From positions 1 to 64,000 of the forward strand of contig JANBRJ010000047.1 of assembly GCA_027577595.1 (NCBI GenBank): a stretch of 64,000 nt of DNA, given 5' to 3'. A model generated the notes under the pieces. That model was given only the letters and a program-made list of their open reading frames with translations, searched no databases and was not told the origin of the DNA. The translations under genes and the position numbers were made by a program. Of the stretch, positions 1 to 8,138 are shown in pieces (position 1 is the first letter of the stretch; each line of letters begins with the position of its first letter). The stretch comes from Coemansia sp. RSA 487 (Eukaryota; Kickxellomycota; Kickxellomycetes; Kickxellales; Kickxellaceae).

Positions 1-345
1 TTTTCCATGGCCTTCGCGACCACGGCGAGACTCCAGAGCGCTTCTGTCGCAGTCAGCCTGCAGCCGTTGCTACCACCAATGAACAGCAGCCCAAGAAGAA
101 AAGGAAGACGACAGCGGCAAAGAAGACGGCGAGGACGAACAGATAACAGCCACCACGACATTCAGCCAAGGTTATAGCCGCGGCAAACCCTGGTTCTAGG
201 AATCTTAGTTCTGGGATAGGATGCTGTCCCTTTTGCAGGTAGGTGTTCAAACGAGAGCCAAGGAGATAAGCATCTGTGGCTGATTTTTGACAACAGTACT
301 AACCATTTGTGTTTTCTCGTGCTTTCCTGTTTTGCACTGTAGAAA
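1..345 (+). repeat. Partial copy of the repeat seen at 55.5-55.9 kb, cut by window edge
   Basis: Bases 1 to about 345 align with 55538 to about 55880. Both begin with the same CCATGGCCTTC context, pass through an AAGAAGAAAAGGAAG-type basic-codon tract and continue to a shared TTTTCCTGTTTTGCACTG, after which they diverge. The reading frame at 3-146 encodes about 47 residues, including the motif PKKKRKT, and matches the C-terminal half of the short ORF at 55375-55779. The left part of this copy lies outside the window, so its full length and any inverted repeat cannot be seen. No matching right-end inverted repeat was found in the next few hundred bases, so this copy looks older or truncated. 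Confidence 0.75.
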
Positions 346-1338
346 GTGGCCAGCACGTCACATATGATTGGCAAGAAGAATGAAATGCAGCCAAAGCCAA
401 AATTCGGCAACAACGAATTGGCTCGAAAAATCCCGAGATTCACATGCATCCTCCGCCAATCCATTGCCGTCCTTTCCGTGTGCCAACATCGAAACTGGGC
501 TTTCTTCGTTTATCTTTCTTTAACATCCCCATGCTGCTTTGGATGTGGGAATTATCAGAGACTGCAGGATTAGGGCGCACATCCACTTGGAAAGGAACGC
601 AAGGCAGCTAACTGCCCTAATAGGAAGAAGCCAGGACACTAAAGTACGCGTTCGGCGGAAACTTGTCACAGTGTGCATGTCGCTTTGTAAATAAGGAATC
701 GGCGGAAACTGGAGATTGTTACATGTGCGTTGCTTTGCACGTGAACAATGCGGCAAGAAAGCAGTTGCATATATTATGATACAGCTATGCAGATGTGCAA
801 ATTTCGCCTGCCAGAGAATGAGATATCACTTCGGAAATAAATAAACAGCAGTCTTGGTGCGCAAAGCAATGGAAGGGAACAGACAAAAAGAAGAAAGTAT
901 GTTGTGCTATTGGCATGTAGTAAATGTTGTGTCCTTGCGCAGCAAACACTCATGGTTTGTACACATATAAACAGATGTTGCCTGCTCACTGCTCTTGGAA
1001 GAAGGGAACACATCAAACAACCTCTCTTCCAAACTTCAGTATCTGCTCTATCCTAACATTTAACAAGCTCTTTTTTATTTGCAAAACCAGATCCTTTAGC
1101 TGAGTGTATCTTGACGTATTCAGAGAGTGCCAGGATTATCGTAGCCACATTATCCAACATTGAACACTGTTGCGCAGCGCAGCGCGAATTTTTCATCCAA
1201 CCGTCTATTTCATTCCTCTGTCCAAGTGGCACCGACACAGTACTTTTTACCGTTCCTACTTTTCCCGTGGCCACCAGCGAGAAGCATCTAACAGTTGCAC
1301 GGCTGATACATTTAGTGCGCGCATTTTAAGCCAGACTC
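346..1338. other. Gene-free stretch
   Basis: I see no convincing gene. The open frames are short, overlap on both strands and show no protein-like composition. No tRNA boxes or long inverted repeats were noticed. The right part may hold the promoter of the small + gene candidate starting at 1339. Confidence 0.5.
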
Positions 1339-1719
1339 ATGCAACAGCAGCAGCTAAACACCCGGCGGCTCAGCTACGAACTGCCGCCAGCGACACTACA
1401 GGCCGGCCCCGCTGCTGAAACAAAGGGTGAGTTATACCTTGCAATTCTGCTTTCTACAAAAGTGTGACGATGGTTGTGGTGGTTTAATTTCTTCTCCAAA
1501 AGAAGTCGTCTCTGTTTTGGCAGCAGCGCTCGCTCCTACCATTCCTGGAAGACCGGGAGCTGCTGCCCACCTAAATGAGGCGGTGAGTGGATATTTTTCT
1601 GTATTTGTAAAGTCTCTTTTTCCTGCACATGATTACAATTCTGTGACTCAGTGCTTCAGCAGCTCAGAGAGGAAAAGGCGATTCGGCGCTTTTTCCCAAT
1701 TCCACGCTCTCTGGCGTAA
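1339..1719 (+). CDS. Candidate small three-exon gene, unknown product
   Basis: A possible 75-residue protein is built from exons 1339-1426, 1503-1582 and 1660-1719. The first donor reads AAAGG then GTGAGT, the second GAGGCG then GTGAGT, and the acceptors are CCAAAAG and GCTTCAG. Codon phase is kept at both junctions and the frame ends at TAA. A different third-exon acceptor at 1651 keeps another frame open to 1759. The predicted protein starts with MQQQQ and has an Ala/Pro-rich middle and a charged end (REEKAIRRFF). I do not recognise it. The support is only the two good donors and the continuous frame. It overlaps the 3' end of another candidate on the opposite strand, so at most one may be real. 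Confidence 0.3.
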
Positions 1720-1975
1720 TCACAGGCACATCTTGGGATATATTTTTGCCCCGGGATAACTGGGCAACTTGAGCGGCCATTGCCAGCACAATGTTTATCT
1801 GTGCGCAGTTTGCCGCATTTTCCTCTTCAGTTTCCGGAGCTCTGCCTTGCAGCAGGGGTGGTTTTTCTGGCATACTGACTGGGCTCACAACCCTTGCTGC
1901 CTTCGCGTCATCGCCTACATTATCTATGTGAGAGAGATAACGACTAACAATGGAAACAGCCAGCCGCAAGCTCAT
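1664..1975 (-). CDS. Candidate small gene, unknown 103-aa protein
   Basis: An uninterrupted 103-codon frame starts with ATG at 1975 in the context CAAAATGAGC. Upstream codons of the same frame begin at a non-ATG triplet and were left out. The protein has an amphipathic N-terminus, a Glu-rich middle (PETEEENAANC) and a moderately hydrophobic helix (INIVLAMAAQVAQL). I cannot assign a family. It lies tail-to-tail with the spliced + strand candidate at 1339-1719 and overlaps its last exon. An A/T box reading TTTTATAG on this strand lies about 35-40 bases upstream of the ATG, but the same box fits the pyruvate carboxylase promoter better. Weak call. Confidence 0.3.
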   Translation of the reverse strand: MSLRLAVSIVSRYLSHIDNVGDDAKAARVVSPVSMPEKPPLLQGRAPETEEENAANCAQINIVLAMAAQVAQLSRGKNISQDVPVITPESVELGKSAESPFPL

Positions 1976-2009
1976 TTTGTCCAACACAAAAGGCACTTTT
2001 GTGCTTGCC

Positions 2010-2017
2010 TATAAAAG
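2010..2017 (+). promoter_or_regulatory. TATA box of the pyruvate carboxylase gene
   Basis: TATAAAAG lies about 420 bases upstream of the pyruvate carboxylase ATG and is followed by a pyrimidine-rich leader. The distance makes sense if the leader carries the intron proposed at 2208-2420. Confidence 0.5.
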
Positions 2018-2207
2018 GCCACGAGAAAGAGTCTAGACCCCACCCACCCCACTCTTCAGTTTCTTTTTGCTATTCTCTGCGTTCCAGATCACTTTGTCTC
2101 TACACCTTTCTTCCTCCACGGCGTGGCTCTATCTATTTATTATATTCTCTGAATTGTATCTGGATCTATACACATCAATCATCCTTAACAGTATCAACCA
2201 ACAAACT

Positions 2208-2420
2208 GTAAGTCCCTCCTCCTCCTCCTCCTCCTCCTCATCTTTACATCCTTTCCACTTCCTACTTTGAATCCTGTACTGTCGTGTGGAGGATACACGA
2301 GGTCATACTCCTCCCATTTCCTCGTCTGAGCTGTACACATTGGTTTTGTGGTCATATGTTGAAGAGATCCAGTCCGCTTGTCTAATATACCTCTGTGTGT
2401 TCATACTTCCAAGATTCCAG
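2208..2420 (+). other. Probable intron in the 5' leader of pyruvate carboxylase
   Basis: A consensus donor GTAAGT at 2208 is followed by CT-rich sequence, a CTAAT branch-like site near 2382 and an acceptor TTCCAG ending at 2420, only 11 bases before the ATG. Removing it gives a leader of roughly 170-190 bases downstream of the TATA box. It also removes the apparent in-frame upstream codons that begin with TTG at 2378. An alternative acceptor is the AG at 2371-2372. Confidence 0.45.
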
Positions 2421-2431
2421 TTGTAGCAAAC

Positions 2432-5400
2432 ATGGTTGGTGAATCATCCCTACCCAGAGACGAGATTGCGTCGATCTCGGCTTCAGTTGTTCCGTCCAGG
2501 CAGCAGAACGGCGAAGAGTCGCCAGACATGAGCTTCGACTACCTCGAGTACAGCTTCAAGTCGCTCTCACGCCCCGCATCGCACGACAACCTCGCCAAGC
2601 TTGCCGGCGAGAAAGCCGAGGATGTCGAGCGGCGCTTTCACATGCCAAACGAGGAAGGCATGGAGCACCTGAAGAAAACCAGCCCCGTCGTCTCAGGCAA
2701 GTTCCACAAGGTGCTAATCGCCAACCGCGGCGAGATCGCTATGCGTATCATGCGCACGGCGCACGAGCTCGGCCTTAAGACGGTCGCCATCTATGCCTAC
2801 GAGGATCGGCTGTCGATGCACCGCTACAAGGCTGACGAGTCCTACCAGATCGCGCCCGAGGGCAAGCACACCCCCGTTGGCGCGTACTTGGCCCAGGACG
2901 ACATCATCGACATTGCTGTTAAGCGCAACTGCGACGCCATCCATCCCGGCTACGGGTTTCTCTCCGAGAATGCTGAGTTTGCCCGCAAGGTCGAGGCGGC
3001 TGGAATCAAGTGGGTTGGCCCCCGCCCCGAGACCATCGACGCCCTTGGCGACAAGGTCAAGGCGCGCAACGTCGCTAACGAGTGCGGCGTGCCTGTGGTG
3101 CCCGGAACCGACGGCCCCATCGACAACGTTGTTGACGCCCAGGCCTTTTGCAGCGAGCACGGCTTCCCCATCATCATCAAGGCTGCTATGGGCGGCGGTG
3201 GCCGTGGAATGCGCGTTGTGCGCAGTGCTGAGGAGCTGGATTCTGCTTTTGAGCGCGCGCGCTCCGAGGCATTGTCGGCCTTTGGCGACGGCACCGTATT
3301 CATCGAGCGTTTCCTCGACTGCCCTAAGCATATCGAGGTCCAGCTTTTGGGCGACGGCAAGGACAATGTCATTCATTTGTACGAACGCGACTGCTCTGTG
3401 CAGCGTCGCCACCAGAAGGTCATAGAGATTGCTCCTGCTCCGACCCTTGGTTCTGAGGTTCGCGACGCCATCCTTGCTGACGCTGTCAAGATTGCGCGGC
3501 ACGTCAACTACCGCAACGCCGGAACTGCCGAGTTCCTTGTCGACGACCGCGGCCACTACTTTATCGAGATCAACCCGCGCATCCAGGTCGAGCACACAGT
3601 CACCGAGGAAGTCACTGGTCTTGATCTGATTTCGCTGCAGCTCCACATTGCGGCTGGGTGGGCTCTGCCACAGCTCCATCTGTCGCAGGACCGCATCATC
3701 ATCCGCGGCTTTGCCATCCAGTGCCGCGTAACGACCGAGGATCCGTCGCAGGGCTTCCAGCCTGACATTGGAAAGATCGAGGTCTACCGCTCCCCCGGAG
3801 GAAATGGTGTGCGTCTGGACGGCGGCTCTGGCTTCACTGGCTCGATCATCACACCGTACTACGATTCGCTCCTTGTCAAGCTGACCTGCTCTGGGGCTAC
3901 CTTTGAAAAGGCGCGCCGCCGCACACTGGCATCGCTAGTCGAGTTCCGCATCAGCGGCGTCAAGACAAACATGTGGTTCCTCCAGCGCCTGCTATCCAAC
4001 GAGACTTTTATCGATGGCGGCTGCTGGACTACGTTTATCGACGACACCCCGACGCTCTTTACCACAACAAAATTCCGCAACCGCGCCGCCAAGCTCTTGA
4101 CGTATCTGGGAGACCTGGTTGTTAACGGCTGCCGCATTCAGGGCCAAGTCACTCCACCACTGGGCAACCTGCAGGAGCCAGTAATTCCCGCACTGTTGGA
4201 CTCGCAGAATAATCAGATCAACGTCACCACTGCGCCTCCAGCAGGCTGGCGCGACATCCTCCTTCGAAGCGGGCCTGAGGCGTTTGCGCAGGCGGTCCGC
4301 CAGCACAAGGGCACGCTTATCATGGACACGACCTGGCGTGACGCGCACCAGTCTCTCTTGGCTACACGGCTGCGCACCCACGACATGGAAAGGATTGCGA
4401 CCACCACCGCGCACGCATTGTCTAATGCTTTTGCCCTTGAGATGTGGGGAGGCGCTACGTTTGATGTCGCCATGCGCTTCCTCCACGAGGACCCGTGGGA
4501 CCGCCTGGACCGTCTGCGCCGTCTTGTCCCGAACATCCCGTTCCAGATGCTGCTGCGCGGCGCCAACGCCGTCGGATACACGTCGTACCCCGACAACGTT
4601 GTTTATGAGTTCTGCAAGCAGGCGCGCAAGCATGGCGTCGATGTCTTCCGCGTGTTTGACTCGCTCAACTATGTCGAGAACCTCAAGCTGGGCATCGACG
4701 CGGTGCGCAAGGCCAACGGCGTGATCGAGGCGACGGTGTGCTACACTGGCGACGTTGCGGATCCGTCCAAGCACCCCAAGTACACGCTCGAGTACTACCT
4801 GGATCTGGTCGACGAGCTTGTGGCGCTCGACATCCATATTCTTGGAATCAAGGACATGGCAGGGCTGCTCAAGCCACGCGGGGCGCGAATGCTGATTGGC
4901 GCCATCCGCTCGCGCCACCCGAGCCTGCCAATTCATGTGCACACCCACGACACGGCGGGCGCCGGCGTGGCTAGCATGATTGCCTGCGCCGAGGCGGGCG
5001 CCGACATCATCGATTTGGCTATCGACAGTATGTCCGGCGTCACATCGCAGCCATGCATGGGTGCAGTCGTCTCTGCGCTCGAGGGCACCGAGAACGACAC
5101 GGGGATTGCACCAGAGACCGTCCGGGCGCTCAACTCGTACTGGGAGCAGACCCGTCTGCTCTACTCCTGCTTCGACCCAGGAGTCAAGGCGCCAGACACG
5201 TCGGTCTACCAGCACGAGATGCCTGGCGGCCAATACACCAACCTTCTCTTCCAGGCCCAGTCGCTTGGGCTTGGCTCGCGCTGGAACGACGTCAAGGAGG
5301 CATATGCCGAGGCCAACCGCATCTGTGGCGATCTTGTCAAGGTCACGCCAAGCAGCAAGGTTGTCGGCGACTTTGCGCAGTTTATGGTGTCGAACCACCT

Positions 5401-6169
5401 AACAGCCGACGAGGTCCTTGAGCGCGCCTCAACGCTCTCGTTCCCCAAGTCTGTTGTCGAATTTTTCCAGGGCTATCTCGGCCAGCCTGTGGGCGGGTTC
5501 CCTGAGGAGCTGCGGATGGCCATTATCCGCGATGCACCCAGAATCGACACCCGTCCTGGCGCAACGATGGAGCCCTTCGACTTTGAGAAGCTGCGCCGCG
5601 ATCTCGAAGACAAGTGGGGGCCAGGGTCCATTCGTGATGTCGACCTCCTTTCAGCTGCTCTGTACCCGGCTGTGTTTGACGAGTTCCAGTCGCAACGCCA
5701 GAAGTATGGCAATCTGTCTCTCATCCCCACGCCGCTCTTCTTGAGCCCGCTCGAGGTCAACCAGGAAATCCAGGTGCAGCTGGAGGTCGGCAAGACACTG
5801 ATCGTCCGCTACATTGCGCTCGGCCCACTTCACAAGGAGACCGCCAAGCGTGACGTCTACTTTGAGCTCAATGGCGAGCCTCGCATTGTCTCTGTCGACG
5901 ACACATCGATTCAGCCAGAGATCAAGACTCGCCCGCGCGCCGACCCAGCCAAGAAGAACCAGCTTGGAGCGCCTATGAGCGGCGCGGTGGTTGAGGTCAA
6001 GGTCTCTGTTGGTGACAAGGTTAAGGCCGGCCAAGCGATTTGTGTGCTCAGCGCTATGAAGATGGAGACTGTTGTTGGCGCTCCAGCCGACGGCACAATC
6101 GAGACGCTTGACGTGGTGCTGAACGATAGTCTCAGTGCAGGCGATTTGATTTGCACAGTCAATGCCTGA
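2432..6169 (+). CDS. PYC: Pyruvate carboxylase
   Basis: Biotin enzyme that makes oxaloacetate from pyruvate, bicarbonate and ATP, feeding the TCA cycle, gluconeogenesis and aspartate-family amino acids; cytosolic in yeast. The 1245-residue protein has the whole domain order. The biotin carboxylase part starts at about residue 92 with HKVLIANRGEIAMR and includes a Gly-rich ATP loop (MGGGGRGMR) and the EINPRIQVEHTVTEE stretch. The carboxyltransferase barrel starts at about 629 with MDTTWRDAHQSLLATR. The C-terminal biotinyl domain has AMKM with the biotinylated lysine at 1210, 35 residues from the end, as is normal. The start is the first ATG in frame; upstream in-frame codons begin with TTG and probably lie in a leader intron. 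Odd: the roughly 90-residue segment before the first domain is much longer than yeast Pyc1's and is acidic, not like a mitochondrial presequence. Confidence 0.97.
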   Translation: MVGESSLPRDEIASISASVVPSRQQNGEESPDMSFDYLEYSFKSLSRPASHDNLAKLAGEKAEDVERRFHMPNEEGMEHLKKTSPVVSGKFHKVLIANRGEIAMRIMRTAHELGLKTVAIYAYEDRLSMHRYKADESYQIAPEGKHTPVGAYLAQDDIIDIAVKRNCDAIHPGYGFLSENAEFARKVEAAGIKWVGPRPETIDALGDKVKARNVANECGVPVVPGTDGPIDNVVDAQAFCSEHGFPIIIKAAMGGGGRGMRVVRSAEELDSAFERARSEALSAFGDGTVFIERFLDCPKHIEVQLLGDGKDNVIHLYERDCSVQRRHQKVIEIAPAPTLGSEVRDAILADAVKIARHVNYRNAGTAEFLVDDRGHYFIEINPRIQVEHTVTEEVTGLDLISLQLHIAAGWALPQLHLSQDRIIIRGFAIQCRVTTEDPSQGFQPDIGKIEVYRSPGGNGVRLDGGSGFTGSIITPYYDSLLVKLTCSGATFEKARRRTLASLVEFRISGVKTNMWFLQRLLSNETFIDGGCWTTFIDDTPTLFTTTKFRNRAAKLLTYLGDLVVNGCRIQGQVTPPLGNLQEPVIPALLDSQNNQINVTTAPPAGWRDILLRSGPEAFAQAVRQHKGTLIMDTTWRDAHQSLLATRLRTHDMERIATTTAHALSNAFALEMWGGATFDVAMRFLHEDPWDRLDRLRRLVPNIPFQMLLRGANAVGYTSYPDNVVYEFCKQARKHGVDVFRVFDSLNYVENLKLGIDAVRKANGVIEATVCYTGDVADPSKHPKYTLEYYLDLVDELVALDIHILGIKDMAGLLKPRGARMLIGAIRSRHPSLPIHVHTHDTAGAGVASMIACAEAGADIIDLAIDSMSGVTSQPCMGAVVSALEGTENDTGIAPETVRALNSYWEQTRLLYSCFDPGVKAPDTSVYQHEMPGGQYTNLLFQAQSLGLGSRWNDVKEAYAEANRICGDLVKVTPSSKVVGDFAQFMVSNHLTADEVLERASTLSFPKSVVEFFQGYLGQPVGGFPEELRMAIIRDAPRIDTRPGATMEPFDFEKLRRDLEDKWGPGSIRDVDLLSAALYPAVFDEFQSQRQKYGNLSLIPTPLFLSPLEVNQEIQVQLEVGKTLIVRYIALGPLHKETAKRDVYFELNGEPRIVSVDDTSIQPEIKTRPRADPAKKNQLGAPMSGAVVEVKVSVGDKVKAGQAICVLSAMKMETVVGAPADGTIETLDVVLNDSLSAGDLICTVNA

Positions 6170-6180
6170 GTTTGAGAGGT

Positions 6181-6199
6181 TTATTTATTTATTTATTTA
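6181..6199 (+). repeat. ATTT repeat in the pyruvate carboxylase 3' region
   Basis: About five tandem ATTT units lie just after the stop codon of pyruvate carboxylase, in the 130-base gap before the convergent DnaJ gene. They resemble AU-rich elements that affect mRNA stability, but could simply be A/T-rich 3' end sequence. Confidence 0.5.
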
Positions 6200-6301
6200 G
6201 TTCTCGTGTTTTCAATATCCAGCACCACAAAACAGGAATGAGCGTGCTATATAGTTGCTATTTTTATTGTGTGGAAAATCGGCTTTGAGGTGGTATCGAA
6301 T

Positions 6302-7576
6302 CTATAGTTCATCATGAACCTTGGGATCTGACGGCGGAGCCTGTCGACCACTATGAGTGCTACTGGAGCCCTTTGCAGTCTTGCTTGTCGTGCCATCCCA
6401 CTTGGAGTCCTCCCAACCGCCAAACAGGGACGCGAGCGCCTCTTTCTCGTTCTTGTCGATCGAGCGGGGGAACTGGATCCAATATGTCACGTGTATGTCT
6501 CCAGCACGCTCACGGGCAGAGGTCTGGTCGCGACGAGGCATGCCCTTTCCGCTGAGCTTCTGCACGTATCCAGGCGGTGTGACGCCTTTCTGGCGAAGGT
6601 CGATATCGGACTTGCCGTCGACATGGCGGATGGTGCGGTTGAAGCCAACAAGGGCGTCCAGCAGCGTAATAGTCACCTCGGCGTGCAGATTGTCGCCGTG
6701 GCGCACATAGGTGCTGTGGGGCTGCTGCCGAAGATGGACTACCACCGATCCTGGCTCCTGGTCCGGGTGCTGGTCGGCCTCTCCCTCGAAAGCAATTTCC
6801 TCGCTGTCACGCATGCCAGGATCGACCTTAATAGACAGAACGTCGGCATCTCTGCGCACACGGGTGCCCTTGCAGTGAGGGCAGGGCTTTGCGACCTTCT
6901 TGCCCTTTCCGCCGCACGCGTCGCAGGTCGTCTGCATCTGCTGCACAATGCCGGGACCCAGGATCTGCTTGACAATGCGGATGCCAGAGCCGCTGCAGGT
7001 GCTACACGTCTCAATGTCGTCTGGCGATGCTGCGCCGGATCCGTCGCAGTGCGGGCAGATAACCTGCTTGGAAATATCGACCTCAATCTCAGCTCCAGCG
7101 TAGAGCTCAAAGAGCGTGACAGGAACGTGTATATGTACATCAGGGCCACGAGGCTTTGCGCGTCCACCGCCACGCCGGTCGAAGCGGACATGGCCGCCAA
7201 AGAACTGGGCAAAGATGTCGAAGGGATCGTGGAAGCCAGCGCCTCCTCCGCCAGGGCCGCCCTGATTCTTCAGGCCCTCCTCGCCATAGCGGTTGTATAT
7301 TTCGCGCTTTTCGTCATCGCTGAGAACCTCGTAGGCCTGGGCAAGCTCAATGAACCTCTCGTGCGCCTTTTCATCGCCGGGGTTCTTGTCTGGGTGGTGC
7401 TTTCGCGAAAGCGTTTTGTACTGGCGCTTGATTTCCTGCGTCGAGGCGTCTCGCGAGACGCCAAGTATCTTGTAGTAGTCCTTCCCTGCTGCCAGTGCAA
7501 CTTCAACAAAGCAGACAGCTACGCACAAGGCAGCCAAGAACGTCAGAAGTATCGTTTTGCGCAAGAGCAGAGCCAT
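6302..7576 (-). CDS. SCJ1: ER-lumenal DnaJ co-chaperone (Scj1/DNAJB11 type)
   Basis: Hsp40 partner of the ER Hsp70 (Kar2/BiP), helping folding and disposal of secretory proteins. The 424-residue protein begins with a hydrophobic signal peptide (about residues 5-30). Next comes a J domain (about 32-98) with the Hsp70-activating HPD at 61-63, then a Gly-rich linker with FHDPFDIFAQFFGG. A zinc domain follows with four CxxC repeats (CPHCDGSG, CSTCSGSG, CDACGGKG, CPHCKGTR), then the C-terminal substrate-binding region. It ends in HDEL, a textbook ER-retrieval signal, which fixes its location. It is convergent with pyruvate carboxylase and divergent from the desaturase. No damage is visible. Confidence 0.95.
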   Translation of the reverse strand: MALLLRKTILLTFLAALCVAVCFVEVALAAGKDYYKILGVSRDASTQEIKRQYKTLSRKHHPDKNPGDEKAHERFIELAQAYEVLSDDEKREIYNRYGEEGLKNQGGPGGGGAGFHDPFDIFAQFFGGHVRFDRRGGGRAKPRGPDVHIHVPVTLFELYAGAEIEVDISKQVICPHCDGSGAASPDDIETCSTCSGSGIRIVKQILGPGIVQQMQTTCDACGGKGKKVAKPCPHCKGTRVRRDADVLSIKVDPGMRDSEEIAFEGEADQHPDQEPGSVVVHLRQQPHSTYVRHGDNLHAEVTITLLDALVGFNRTIRHVDGKSDIDLRQKGVTPPGYVQKLSGKGMPRRDQTSARERAGDIHVTYWIQFPRSIDKNEKEALASLFGGWEDSKWDGTTSKTAKGSSSTHSGRQAPPSDPKVHDEL

Positions 7577-8138
7577 TGTGTATACTAAAATTTACAGTGC
7601 TGGACAAACAGTGTAGCTGGTACTTGCAAAGAGAAAAAGAAAGAGCAAATTGTATCGTCTGATTAACAGCTGGCAGAGACAAGCTGCAACATTGGTAGGC
7701 TTCACACAAAGACACAAATTCAAGAAATAAAAAAATGTTACAGGCAAGGAAATGGACAGCAGAAAAGAAATGTAAATTTAAGCCAGAGCCTTGGAGAGTG
7801 CTGGGCAAATGTGACTGTTGCTTGGAAAGGGGTGTGGAGCCCGGTGATTGGCCAGAGGCAATATGAGATGTGGCCAACCGACCTACTGCTTAACCGGACC
7901 GACATGCACAAGACAAACGGGCCAGGCCACAACACTCAAGTCGAACACACAAAACGCATCATACGCTGCTGCATCACAACACGGAAAATTCTAAATGCCA
8001 AGCCTGTGACGATCATTCGAAGAAAGGGGATACAAACAAGAAAGAGGTTTGCGCAAAAGCTGATGTTTGCTTTACTTCACCACTCAGCCTCGGCCATTTT
8101 CAACACACGCACGCTTCTACAACACATAAAATACACAC
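7577..8138. promoter_or_regulatory. Shared divergent promoter region, DnaJ / desaturase
   Basis: About 560 bases separate the two divergent starts. It contains GATTGGCC at 7845-7852, a CCAAT box on the minus strand. I saw no clear unfolded-protein-response element. The leader just upstream of the desaturase ATG is A/C-rich (ACACATAAAATACACAC). Confidence 0.4.

Noticed and set aside
3992-5398. 468-codon open frame antisense to pyruvate carboxylase
   Set aside because: Shadow of the real gene; codon bias alone explains it.
6353-7588. 411-codon open frame antisense to the DnaJ gene
   Set aside because: Shadow; the minus strand has the J domain, zinc motifs and HDEL end.
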